NCBI RefSeq assembly: GCF_002368415.1 | Contig: NZ_AP018290.1 | Coordinates: 9,973,717 to 10,037,716, forward strand | Direction of reading: 5' to 3' | Source of the DNA: Calothrix sp. NIES-4105 | GTDB taxonomy: Bacteria > Cyanobacteriota > Cyanobacteriia > Cyanobacteriales > Nostocaceae | DNA length: 64,000 nt | In this document: positions 17,629-26,356 of the stretch, in pieces | Layout: each line of letters opens with the position of its first letter | How positions within the stretch are numbered: the first letter of the stretch is position 1 | Notes under the pieces: model-generated | Told to the model about the DNA's origin: nothing | What the model saw: the letters and a program-made list of their open reading frames with translations, nothing else | The model's database searches: none | Program-made: the position numbers and the translations under genes

Positions 17629-20600
17629 TTATTCAACTTCGACGGCGCCCAAAATTTTTAGTGATGCTTTTTGTGCGTCGGTTAGTCCTTTTACGTTGGA
17701 AATATTCATTCTCTCGTAGGGTCGCGGGGCTTGAAGTGTTTTACGGCACTCGTAATTTTTGATGTCCCACAGTTTTATTGTTTCGTCGTGACTTGCGCTT
17801 GCTAAGATGGCGCCATCCGGACTAAATTTAACTGACCAAACTCGGTTTGTATGTCCTGTTAAAATTTTGAGACATTCTCCTGTATTTACGTCCCATATTC
17901 TTACTGTTTGGTCGTCGCTGGCTGTGGCAAGTGTTGAGCCATCTGGGCTAAATGTAACGAAGTAAACTCCGCTGGTATGTCCGGTTAGGGTTTTTATACA
18001 TATTGCTGTTGGTAAGTTATTCTCTGAATTTTTCCCGATGCTTGCTGTTAAGTCCCATAACTTCGTTGTGCGGTCATCGCTGGCTGTGGCTATTATTTTG
18101 TTGTTGGGGCTAAAGGCTACTGATAATACGCCGTTACTATGTCCTGTAAGGGTTGCTAAACATGCACCTGTTTTGATGTCCCAAATTTTTGTGGTGTAGT
18201 CTCCGCTTGCGCTGGCTGCGATTTTGCCGTTAGAGTTAAAGGTGGCTGCCCATATCCAGTTTGTGTGTCCTTGTAGGGTTTGTAGGCAATTGCCTGTTTG
18301 TACGTCCCACAATTTTAAGGTTCGGTCTGCACTGCTGGTTAATAAAGTTTTTCCATCTGGGCTAAAGTTTACCGACCATATCCAGTTGGTATGTCCGTGT
18401 AGTGTTAAGAGGCATTGGCTAGTAATAGAATCCCATATTTTGATTTCGTTGCTGCCACTTGCTAAGGTTCTACCGTCGGGACTAAAGGCTACTGACACTA
18501 CTAAACTGCTGTGTCCTGCTAAGGTTTTTATACATGCACCTGTGTTTACATCCCATAATCGTACTTGGCAGTCTCCGCTACCACTTACTAAGCTTTTCCC
18601 GTCGGGACTGAAGGCTATTAACCGAAATGCGTTTGTGTATCCTTTGAAAGTTCTTATACATTGTCCTGTTGCTACGTCCCATAGTTTTACTGTGTGGTCT
18701 TCGCTGCTACTGGCGATGGTTTCTCCGTTAGGACTAAATGCTATTGACCATACTTGGCTGGTGTGTCCTTGAAAGGTTTTTTTGCAAGTACAGGTTTCTA
18801 CGTCCCACAGTTTTACTGTTTTGTCATGACTGCTACTGGCTAAATACTTGCCGTCTGGTGCGTAGGCTAGTCGTTGTACAAAATATGTATGTCCTTGGAA
18901 TGTGTGTATTAGTTTGCCTGTGTCTGTTTCCCATAACTGAATTTTGCAGTCGTCGCTGGTAGAAGCAAGGGTTTTTTCATCTGGGCTAAATGTGACCGCT
19001 TGAACGAAGTTGCTTGGCGCCTGTAATGTTTGGATTAGTTGACCAGTATTTATGTTCCATAATCGGATGGTGCCATCATTGGCGCCGCTAGCTAAGATTT
19101 GACCTTCTTGATTGAATGCTATTGTATAAACTTGTCCGGTGTGTCCGTTAAAGGTTGTTGATAATTGTCCGCTATCAATGTCCCATAGCTTGATTGTGTG
19201 TTCATCACCAACGCTGGCAACAAAGCGACTGTCTGGACTGAATGCGACTTCGTATACCCAACTGGTTTGTCCAGTAAAGGTTTTTAGGCATTCTCCAGTA
19301 CGAATATCCCAGACTTTTACGGTTTTATCGTCGCTGCTGGTGGCTAACATTTCACCGTTGGGACTAACAGCGAGGGAGAGAATCCAACGTTGGTGTGCTT
19401 TCCAAGTTAATAGTGATTTTCCGTTACTCTCTTGCCATAGTTGTACTTCACCTGCAACACCTCCTGTTACTAAGATTTTTCCATCTGGACTAAAGGCTAC
19501 AGCTAAAATACTGCTAAGGGTTTCGGTAAAGATAGATTTTGATAAATCGGATGAATGAAAATTAATGCCGTTTAAGTTGATATTTTTTAGATAAGCTTGC
19601 CAGACTGTCAGGTTGGATAGGTTTATATTTGTTAAGTCAGCTTGGATATGGCAAAGTAGATTGAGAAGGTTTCCAGCAGCATAACCAGGTTGATTTGGTG
19701 AGTTGTTTCGTAAGCTTTCAATGATTTGATATAGATGGTTTTCTAGTTGGTTAGTATTACCCAAGTGGTTTAATAGTTTATTAACTAAAGGTTCTAGTAG
19801 TAAATAGATTTGTGCAGAGCGAATATACTCTTTAGCTGTGGCTTTAATGAGGGCGTAACAGTGTAAGTTAGAAATTATTCCTGTGGTAATTTCGCTATTT
19901 CTTATAGTATTTAATTTCTCTGTCATATATTCCATGACAGCAGGCTGTTGTGTGAAGGTTGTGATGTTCGACGCATCACGACTCGTTTCAATTAACGACC
20001 TCGCTTTTAACGACTCTAATGCTTCAATTAGTTCTCGTGGGGATACAGGTGTGACTATATCTTGTCGTAATTCAGATAGAGAAATTGCTTCCCGGTTAAT
20101 TGCTAACCAGTACATTATTTGCTTTTCTAATGGGGGTAAACGTTCAAATTGTTGGTCTAAAAGTTCCCAAATATCACCAAAAACAGATGTTTCGTAGCCT
20201 AAGAATTGCTCAACATCACCAGCGAATAGTTCTTGGGTTGTAGTTGCGACTATTTTTAATGCTAATGGATTACCGCTATAGCGCGCGGTTAGTAATTGTT
20301 CTTGTGCTTGTGAGGCGTAAAACCCTTTATCTGTAAATATTTCATGTGTTTCTAATTCACTTAACCCATTAATTTGTAGAGAACGGACGGGTAAATTTTT
20401 ACCTTCAAATGGTGCTAAACCTTTGGGTTTCTCGCGACTAGTTAGTAGTAAGCAGCTAGTATGGGATATTTCGGCGATATTCCGAAATAACTGTCCGTAA
20501 GTTTTATACCCTTCTCGGTAATTTCCTGCACTGGCGCCACTAACAAGAATTGTTTCAACATTATCTAAGATGAGTAAACACCGCGACTCATTCAAGTATT

Positions 20601-21237
20601 TCATTAATAATGTAAGGAGCGCATCGTTGGTGTCGGGTAAGTTTGTTTCTTGCTGGTTGGATAAAAATTTAATTAGGTCTGATAGTAAATTCTGTATTGG
20701 TGGTGCATTGCGTAGAGAGCGCCAAAATATATATTCAAACTCCGAACGGTTGTTTTCTGCTACCTTTATTGCTAGGGTTGTTTTACCAATTCCACCCATT
20801 CCTTGTAGGGTTATTAGACGACAGTGGTCTTGTACTATCCACTCTGAAAGTATTTCTTGTTCGCGATGGCGCCCATAAAATACAGAAACGTCAACCGCAT
20901 CTCCCCAATCTTGGTAGCATTGGTGTATTAGAGAGGAATTATCGTCGTCTTTTTGGCTTTGGTTATTCTGTGAATGTCGTCGCAGCACCGAACGAAAGTT
21001 ACTTTTATTGATTTTTTCGCCAAATGCTTCCGAAAGCAGGCGCCATAGCTGAAAACCTACATGCTTGATATACTCTGCGTCATAACCAGCATTTTTCGCA
21101 ATGTCAGCATAACTGTGCCCGTCCCAAGTTTGGCAAAAAACTAACACCTGTAAATCGTTTAACCCTTTTGGAGTCAAAGCTGTATCAATAATCGCTAACG
21201 CTTCTTTAAGTGTGATTGATGCCTCGTTAGAAGTCAT
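17629..21237 (-). CDS. STAND NTPase: vMAP-type HTH, NB-ARC, 14 WD40 repeats
   Basis: 1202 residues. N-terminal about 1-90 matches the helix-turn-helix-like domain found in vMAP/NB-ARC proteins of cyanobacteria (LKEALAIIDTALTPKGLNDL, then DIAKNAGYDAEYIKHVGFQL). The NTPase has a P-loop at about 145-153 (GMGGIGKTT), Walker B (RCLLILDNVE) and a sensor region (SCLLLTSREKP). A helical region and a short pentapeptide-like segment (ADLTNINLSNLTVW) lead into 14 WD40 repeats from about residue 620, enough for two seven-bladed propellers. Such STAND proteins switch on when the repeat domain senses a ligand or invader; bacterial relatives act in signalling, conflict or immunity. No separate effector domain is visible, so the HTH-like domain may recruit one. 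The function is inferred. Confidence 0.9.
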   Translation of the reverse strand: MTSNEASITLKEALAIIDTALTPKGLNDLQVLVFCQTWDGHSYADIAKNAGYDAEYIKHVGFQLWRLLSEAFGEKINKSNFRSVLRRHSQNNQSQKDDDNSSLIHQCYQDWGDAVDVSVFYGRHREQEILSEWIVQDHCRLITLQGMGGIGKTTLAIKVAENNRSEFEYIFWRSLRNAPPIQNLLSDLIKFLSNQQETNLPDTNDALLTLLMKYLNESRCLLILDNVETILVSGASAGNYREGYKTYGQLFRNIAEISHTSCLLLTSREKPKGLAPFEGKNLPVRSLQINGLSELETHEIFTDKGFYASQAQEQLLTARYSGNPLALKIVATTTQELFAGDVEQFLGYETSVFGDIWELLDQQFERLPPLEKQIMYWLAINREAISLSELRQDIVTPVSPRELIEALESLKARSLIETSRDASNITTFTQQPAVMEYMTEKLNTIRNSEITTGIISNLHCYALIKATAKEYIRSAQIYLLLEPLVNKLLNHLGNTNQLENHLYQIIESLRNNSPNQPGYAAGNLLNLLCHIQADLTNINLSNLTVWQAYLKNINLNGINFHSSDLSKSIFTETLSSILAVAFSPDGKILVTGGVAGEVQLWQESNGKSLLTWKAHQRWILSLAVSPNGEMLATSSDDKTVKVWDIRTGECLKTFTGQTSWVYEVAFSPDSRFVASVGDEHTIKLWDIDSGQLSTTFNGHTGQVYTIAFNQEGQILASGANDGTIRLWNINTGQLIQTLQAPSNFVQAVTFSPDEKTLASTSDDCKIQLWETDTGKLIHTFQGHTYFVQRLAYAPDGKYLASSSHDKTVKLWDVETCTCKKTFQGHTSQVWSIAFSPNGETIASSSEDHTVKLWDVATGQCIRTFKGYTNAFRLIAFSPDGKSLVSGSGDCQVRLWDVNTGACIKTLAGHSSLVVSVAFSPDGRTLASGSNEIKIWDSITSQCLLTLHGHTNWIWSVNFSPDGKTLLTSSADRTLKLWDVQTGNCLQTLQGHTNWIWAATFNSNGKIAASASGDYTTKIWDIKTGACLATLTGHSNGVLSVAFSPNNKIIATASDDRTTKLWDLTASIGKNSENNLPTAICIKTLTGHTSGVYFVTFSPDGSTLATASDDQTVRIWDVNTGECLKILTGHTNRVWSVKFSPDGAILASASHDETIKLWDIKNYECRKTLQAPRPYERMNISNVKGLTDAQKASLKILGAVEVE

Positions 21238-21324
21238 TTTATTGCAGCCGCAAGGTGTGTGATTGCCCTGAAAGATAGGTAATTAGAGGTAGTATATATT
21301 ACTTTAGTTGGCTGTACAAGCCCG

Positions 21325-21374
21325 CCTATAGCTGAAAGCTATAGGCTAATTGCTTAAGTCCACTAAAATGGACT
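21325..21374 (-). terminator. paired hairpins between two minus-strand genes
   Basis: CCTATAGCT-GAA-AGCTATAGG (21325-21345) and AGTCCA-CTAAAA-TGGACT (21357-21374) lie downstream of the 389-residue gene and upstream of the STAND gene. They could end transcription of the former. Neither has a long T run, so they may instead be a dispersed repeat. Confidence 0.4.
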
Positions 21375-21406
21375 AATAATAAAGGTAATATTTAATATTA
21401 TGTCTC

Positions 21407-22576
21407 TTAACTGAACTGCTTAACCGAAAGCAGGTAATGCCAGGGTGAAGCTTGAGTTTTTTCACGTCTTTCCTTACGAACTTCAGCCCACCAATTTATA
21501 AGGCTTAGTGCAATTCCCATTCCTGTTAGAGGTAAAGCAACGGGAGAAACTGCCAATGCTGCAGCAGATACTATTGCCGTTGGAGCGCTGACTGAAAGTA
21601 ACGAAGTCACGCTTTTAACCTTCAATTCATTTAATGCTTTGCGATGATTTTGAGTAGCAGATTTAATTTCTTCACGCTGCTCGCTTAAAAAGTCAGCTAG
21701 TTGATAAGGGTCACTAATTGTCAACGCTTTGGTGGTAATAGATTCAATCGCTTGTCGCAATCGCTTGCGTTCGTCTTTATGCTGTTCGCGAAATTTGATA
21801 ATATCTAAAATTGAAATTTCTTCGAGAGATTCTGGTGTAGGAAATTCAATACCTAGTTTGAGCAAAACACTAAAAATATCTCCATTGGCAAAGCGCGCTG
21901 GAAAAGTTTCGTCGTCTGGGTATTTGCCAAATGATAAATACTCGCCACACGCACAAATTTCAGGAATATCAGTTACCATTGGCGCACCAATTGATTCGCT
22001 GATTTGACTTGCCAAGCACATCATATAAAATCCACCGAGTGCTTTATTTAATCTTAGCTTGTCATCTAATTCATCAACAGAAACTAAACCAAGATATTCC
22101 AGTTTTCTAATTAAACTCCTATTTAATTTATCGATATATATTTCTGTGTTGTTTTGGAATTGAGGTAAAATCAGTGCCTTAATTTCTGGCTGATTAGTTT
22201 TTAATAATCCTTGAGATGCCTGTTGAAGCATTTGACTTACAGGTTTATTATCTTTGTCAAAAGCATATTCTACATCGAACTCGAAACGGCTAGCACCTGA
22301 AAGACGACCGAGAACGCGCGCAAAAACTTCACTTTTTAAAAATTGCTTTTCTGCTTGCTCAAGATACCGTTCGGGGGATGTGTTTTCTAATATACCTTCA
22401 TCAACTAGCGCGCGCACCGCATTGCTATCCGACGGAACCACCGAATCAGGAACTATCCGACGCAAACCATCCCAGTAGAGTAACGCCAGTTTCAGCCAGT
22501 TTTCGTTTTGAATTTGAATGTGAGGGTAGTATAGCGCTTTACCGTAGCTTGAATGCATAGAGTTTTTGTTTATCAT
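21407..22576 (-). CDS. DUF6236-like protein with C-terminal membrane hairpin
   Basis: 389 residues. The opening KALYYPHIQIQNENWLKLAL and LYWDGLRRIVPDS recall the uncharacterised DUF6236 family (recollection, not a search). The middle is helical and charged. Two hydrophobic segments near 327-365 (AIVSAAALAVSPVALPLTG and the following GIALSLINW) suggest a membrane hairpin, and the tail is basic. An internal Met at codon 7 is an alternative start. It lies 170 bp upstream of the STAND gene in the same direction, separated by hairpins, so co-expression is possible. Role unknown; the neighbourhood suggests a conflict or accessory function. Confidence 0.65.
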   Translation of the reverse strand: MINKNSMHSSYGKALYYPHIQIQNENWLKLALLYWDGLRRIVPDSVVPSDSNAVRALVDEGILENTSPERYLEQAEKQFLKSEVFARVLGRLSGASRFEFDVEYAFDKDNKPVSQMLQQASQGLLKTNQPEIKALILPQFQNNTEIYIDKLNRSLIRKLEYLGLVSVDELDDKLRLNKALGGFYMMCLASQISESIGAPMVTDIPEICACGEYLSFGKYPDDETFPARFANGDIFSVLLKLGIEFPTPESLEEISILDIIKFREQHKDERKRLRQAIESITTKALTISDPYQLADFLSEQREEIKSATQNHRKALNELKVKSVTSLLSVSAPTAIVSAAALAVSPVALPLTGMGIALSLINWWAEVRKERREKTQASPWHYLLSVKQFS

Positions 22577-22927
22577 AACCGTGTACCTGCCCTATTTACT
22601 GCCCCAAACACATCCGGTATGCACAAGGCGTAAAATCTGTAATCATTCTTAAGAGTTAATTTAATTTATACTCAGTAAATTGTAGTGGCTTTATGTTTGG
22701 CTAGTATAAATTACTTTGATTGGCTACACAAGTAACTTTATATAACTTTCACTATCCCTGGCGCCTTAAAGACCAACACTCAAGTCATCACTTTGAGTAA
22801 CTTTATAACACTGACTTTAAACGATTAATTTTTTACATTGAATACATACCTGGAGGGGGATGAAGTAAACCCTTCAAAATTCAACGCCGCACACACTCAC
22901 ACATACATAAACTTTTAGGAGGCTACA
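22577..22927. other. divergent promoter region
   Basis: About 350 bp between divergent genes with no ORF of interest. A block near 22700-22730 (ATTACTTTGATTGGCTACAC) resembles the DNA just upstream of the STAND gene near 21298-21320 (ATTACTTTAGTTGGCTGTAC), suggesting a shared control element or a small repeat. Confidence 0.4.
22917..22922 (+). promoter_or_regulatory. strong Shine-Dalgarno AGGAGG
   Basis: A perfect AGGAGG ends 5 nt before the ATG at 22928. It is the strongest ribosome-binding site noted in the window and fixes the start of the small secreted protein. Confidence 0.8.
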
Positions 22928-23266
22928 ATGCGCGTGCAATTACTTCGTCGTTCGCTTGATTGCGTCGTATTATTTGCTACTGCTATAACTTCAGTATTAA
23001 TTAGCTCAACTGGGTTGGCAGCAACTTCTAATTCAACTGGCGCCATTGCGATTGGTTGCACATGTAATGGCAAGCCAATTCCAGAAAGATTATGTCGCAT
23101 AATTCATTGCCCAGATACAGCAATAACTAGAATTGGTAACGCATTCGCTGCCCCCATTAAAGTTAATAACAACAAACTTGCTGAAACCAGAGTAGGTAAC
23201 GGTAAAACTGTTGACCCAAAGCAACCCAGCCGTAAGATATTGGGACATTTGGTTGGTAACGGTTAA
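22928..23266 (+). CDS. small secreted protein with four cysteines, unknown
   Basis: 112 residues. A signal peptide is clear: basic RVQLLRR, a hydrophobic core and likely cleavage after STGLAA. The mature part begins with a Cys cluster (GCTCNGK, then ERLCRIIHC: four cysteines in about 18 residues) that could form two disulfides or bind metal. It ends with Gly/Asn phrases ETRVGNGK and LVGNG. No family is recognised. A perfect AGGAGG precedes the ATG. A 17-codon ORF starts one base after the stop (TAAATG), so the two may be translated together. It could be a secreted effector, bacteriocin-like precursor or structural peptide; none is shown. Confidence 0.7.
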   Translation: MRVQLLRRSLDCVVLFATAITSVLISSTGLAATSNSTGAIAIGCTCNGKPIPERLCRIIHCPDTAITRIGNAFAAPIKVNNNKLAETRVGNGKTVDPKQPSRKILGHLVGNG

Positions 23267-23320
23267 ATGCCTGACTACCATTTTGGAGGAGTAGGAGGTC
23301 GCAATCGCAATCCTAATTAA
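23267..23320 (+). CDS. possible 17-residue peptide ORF
   Basis: ATG directly abuts the stop of the secreted-protein gene (TAAATG). The peptide is MPDYHFGGVGGRNRNPN: Gly/Asn-rich with no hydrophobic stretch. Translational coupling to the upstream gene is plausible, but so small a frame can arise by chance, and no family is known. Confidence 0.25.
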   Translation: MPDYHFGGVGGRNRNPN

Positions 23321-23676
23321 TTTGACGCATGTAACACAATGTTAAGATAGAAGTCTAAAAAACTGGGTTTATGCACGGTATTATCTCGAAAATACGCAGG
23401 TTGATATCAACACTATTCCCGGTTTCTAGACTTTGCGAATGTCTTTTACAAACATCTGAGCGAGATTTTCATAATTTCTTTATAGTAATTATGATGATTA
23501 GTATTGACAAGTTTTATACTTTTACCATAGAGTATCAAAATAAGGTGTTATAAATTACATAAGTGTTGACAAGCTGTTATCTGTAGTCAATGGGTGCTGC
23601 CGAAGCGCAAGATTTTGTTGCGTTTTAAAATAAGAATTTAATGCTAGTTTTGGCATTTCGATAACATTTCTATGGC

Positions 23677-23922
23677 ATTTCTAAAATAATTGTCAATCAA
23701 ACGCTTCGTCAAAGCGTGGTTGCGTTGGCAGTAATTGCGACGTTAACAACAGGATGTCGTTCGATTGATGAGTATAAAAAACTTGCAAGTACAGGAAATG
23801 AATATATCAATGCAGTTGATAAATTAGCATCTTTGTAATTTCATCATATATTCGTGGAGCATTACGTTCTGAATTAATTAAACGTAATCGTATAATTATG
23901 CTCGAATTTACAGTATATGCAT
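23677..23922 (+). pseudogene. decayed lipoprotein gene
   Basis: The first frame (23677-23838) reads a hydrophobic signal with lipobox LTTGC followed by RSIDEYKKLASTGNEYINAV and then stops. In a second frame the text continues ...ISSYIRGALRSELIKRNRII... to a stop at 23920. It resembles cyanobacterial lipoproteins that start with a TGC(K/R)S lipobox. No ATG, GTG or TTG is in frame ahead of the signal sequence (only ATT). Lack of a start plus the frame break indicate a remnant. Confidence 0.5.
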
Positions 23923-24013
23923 GAGATTTTGAAAGTTATTGGGGCTTGGGGATTCAGTTCTTTAAGTTGGTATATGCCAATATCAAATTTACTATATCTT
24001 TGAGGATGAAATT

Positions 24014-24550
24014 ATGAGTACAAAGCCAGATAAAGTCGAACTTTATGAGGAAGGAATTCTCAAACTAGAACTTTTTGATTCAGATGCAGGTTCTCTCAAT
24101 GGTAGAAAGGGGCTGAATGGTAAGTATAACGGTGAAGCTACATCAGTAAAAATTTTTGGTTTAGCGGGTTCAGGAGTAACATTCTATGATGATAAGGAGT
24201 TTAGGACAGAAGAAAACCGCGTTTATATTGAAAAACTTACAAATGAGCCAATAGAAGTCTTCATCAGTAAAAACTTTGTTCAAACTGACGATAAAATAGG
24301 AAGTGGTATTTTCTTTGGTGAAGAGCCTGGTAAATATAAGTGGATACTTTATAAACATCCTAAATCTAGACTGGACTGGGAAGCTGTTTTGGATGTTATT
24401 TTAGGGGGTACACAGGGGTTAGCAGGTCGTCTAGTATCAATTGGCGGAGTGGTAGGAAAAATTCTTAATGATGAGAATGAGCCGAAATCAAATAATTATC
24501 GTGTTGATAACTGTTCTAGCGTTAAATTTGGAGAACCTCCAGCAGCTTAA
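24014..24550 (+). CDS. hypothetical protein, possibly beta/gamma-crystallin-like
   Basis: 178 residues, not firmly recognised. Beta-rich N-terminal half: GVTFYDDKEFRTEENRVYIE and EPIEVFISKNF look like a beta/gamma-crystallin Greek-key strand pattern, which in bacteria often binds Ca2+. The C-terminal half has a hydrophobic Gly-rich segment (VILGGTQGLAGRLVSIGGVV) that could insert in a membrane. GAGGATG lies 11 nt before the ATG. It is the first of three same-direction genes (spacings 139 and 53 bp) followed by a cell-wall hydrolase and a patatin, so it may be an immunity, delivery or targeting factor. That role is inference only. Confidence 0.65.
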   Translation: MSTKPDKVELYEEGILKLELFDSDAGSLNGRKGLNGKYNGEATSVKIFGLAGSGVTFYDDKEFRTEENRVYIEKLTNEPIEVFISKNFVQTDDKIGSGIFFGEEPGKYKWILYKHPKSRLDWEAVLDVILGGTQGLAGRLVSIGGVVGKILNDENEPKSNNYRVDNCSSVKFGEPPAA

Positions 24551-24689
24551 TTAAGTATGTATAAGCTGTAGTTTTCAAAGTTTTTACCTATTAAAAGACA
24601 TAAGGCATGAGGTTAAGCAAGGCAGTTAAGTAGCCTTGCCGAAGGGTTAAATATTTTTCAATATTAGACAATTTACGGGAGAAAATGAA

Positions 24690-26303
24690 ATGCAACTAAA
24701 TCCAGACCTTCAAAAAGAATATCAAGAACTCTACAAAGATTGTGAAATTAAATCAACTAAACTAAGCCAAGTTGATACTGTTATTAACCGCATTATAGAC
24801 AATCGCGCTCGTTATAAAAAAGTAGAAAGAGTGACTGATGTTCCTTGGTTTATTATTGCAGTGATTCACCATCTAGAAGCTAGTGGAAATTTCAATACTC
24901 ATTTACATAATGGTAATCCTTTAAGTGCGAAAACGTTTGATGCTCCGAGAAATCGTCCTCTAGGAGAACCGCCTTTTACATGGGAAGAATCAGCACAAGA
25001 TGCTTTGACATTTGATGGCTTGAGTAATTGGACTGACTGGAGTGTTCCGGGAATTTGCTATAAACTTGAAGGCTATAACGGTTGGGGTTATCGTCGATTT
25101 CATTCAGATGTAAAATCTCCTTATTTATGGAGTTTTTCTAATCATTATATTAAAGGAAAATATGTCTCAGATACAATATTTGATAGCGATTTAGTTAGTG
25201 AACAATGTGGAGCGATGGTACTCCTGAAAATGATGGAAGAAAAACGACTAATTTCTTTATTTCTACAGAATGTAATTGGAGACATTACTAGCACAACAAT
25301 ACCCAAAAAAGAAGTTACTTGGTTTGAACTTTATCGTAAAGAAAATAGTGATGGCACATCTTACCCAGTTATTGCAGCTAACACAAGTCAAGAAACCATT
25401 GAAGTAATAGAATTAAAAACACAACTAACTGATGATTTTGTAGACTTTTTAGGTAAATATCCTACTGCTAAAACTTTTTTGGTTGCTCCATCTAGTAAAG
25501 CTATTCCTGCTGCGACTATACCAAATATTACTGTTACGCCTAGCTCTACTTTGCCTACATTAACTCGCATTCTGCGCTGGGGTACTAAAGGAGAAGATGT
25601 TAAGGCTCTACAGCAAGCACTCAATGATTGGGGATTTAATGCAGGAGATGTGGATGGAGAGTTTGAAAATAATACGGAAGAAGCAGTTAAAGCTTTTCAG
25701 TTAAAAGCAGGTTTAATGATTGATGGAGAAGTTGGACCCATGACATGGGGCAAACTTGGTGGCAAATATGAAGATAGCTTTCCTATTGACCCATCCGATT
25801 CAATTAATTTACGATTAGCTGCTTTTGCAGAAGTTGAGGCTGCTAAAGGACTTAAGTGGGATGGTGAAGATAGTGAAGCGGAAAAATATCTTAGTCCTTT
25901 CCGTGAACCGATGCTACTTCTTGATCACATAGGAACGGCGCCAGTTTTTTATAATTGGTGTGCTGCATTTGTCGCTTATTGTTGTCGTAAAGTGGGAATT
26001 ACGATACCAGATAGACCTGAAAAATATTGGGCTACGATGGCTTTGGTTGAGTCTTGGGAGTTTTGGGCTAAACAAAATGGCTATTGGTATCCTAGAGGTT
26101 CTGTTATTCCAATGCGTGGCGATATTGTTACCTTTGACTGGCCTGGGATTGAGGGAGTCTTTAATCATATTGGCATCATCAGGGCACATTCTCAAGGAAG
26201 TTCAGTAATTAAGACTTCTGAAGGTAATGCTGGAAATAACCATATTAGTGGTAATTTCAACAAGAATTTATCTACTGTAACGGGAATTATCAGAATCCGC
26301 TAG
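24690..26303 (+). CDS. three-domain peptidoglycan hydrolase (lysozyme-like, PG-binding, CHAP/NlpC-like)
   Basis: 537 residues. Residues about 20-190 resemble the lysozyme-family domain seen in cyanobacterial endolysin-like proteins (VIHHLEASGNFNTHLHNGNP with a candidate catalytic Glu, then LEGYNGWGYRRFH). A peptidoglycan-binding type 1 domain occupies about 295-355 (LRWGTKGEDVKALQQALNDW, AVKAFQLKAGL, DGEVGPMTWGKL). The C-terminal about 370-537 is a cysteine amidase of the CHAP/TIGR02594 sort, with Cys in NWCAAFVAYCCR, His in FNHIGIIR and SEGNAGN. It should degrade cell wall at two bond types. No signal peptide is visible, so release by lysis, a holin or an injection system is possible. A GGGAG Shine-Dalgarno precedes the ATG. 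Confidence 0.82.
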   Translation: MQLNPDLQKEYQELYKDCEIKSTKLSQVDTVINRIIDNRARYKKVERVTDVPWFIIAVIHHLEASGNFNTHLHNGNPLSAKTFDAPRNRPLGEPPFTWEESAQDALTFDGLSNWTDWSVPGICYKLEGYNGWGYRRFHSDVKSPYLWSFSNHYIKGKYVSDTIFDSDLVSEQCGAMVLLKMMEEKRLISLFLQNVIGDITSTTIPKKEVTWFELYRKENSDGTSYPVIAANTSQETIEVIELKTQLTDDFVDFLGKYPTAKTFLVAPSSKAIPAATIPNITVTPSSTLPTLTRILRWGTKGEDVKALQQALNDWGFNAGDVDGEFENNTEEAVKAFQLKAGLMIDGEVGPMTWGKLGGKYEDSFPIDPSDSINLRLAAFAEVEAAKGLKWDGEDSEAEKYLSPFREPMLLLDHIGTAPVFYNWCAAFVAYCCRKVGITIPDRPEKYWATMALVESWEFWAKQNGYWYPRGSVIPMRGDIVTFDWPGIEGVFNHIGIIRAHSQGSSVIKTSEGNAGNNHISGNFNKNLSTVTGIIRIR

Positions 26304-26356
26304 TAGGATATGGGTGCAGTTCTGATAAATAACAAATATTAAATTAGGTTAAAATA

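Noticed and set aside
18224-19558. Several long plus-strand frames opposite the WD40 region
   Set aside because: They mirror WD40 codon repeats; the minus-strand gene is unambiguous.
23371-23553. 60-codon plus-strand frame
   Set aside because: No ribosome-binding site, unbiased composition, lies among decayed sequence.
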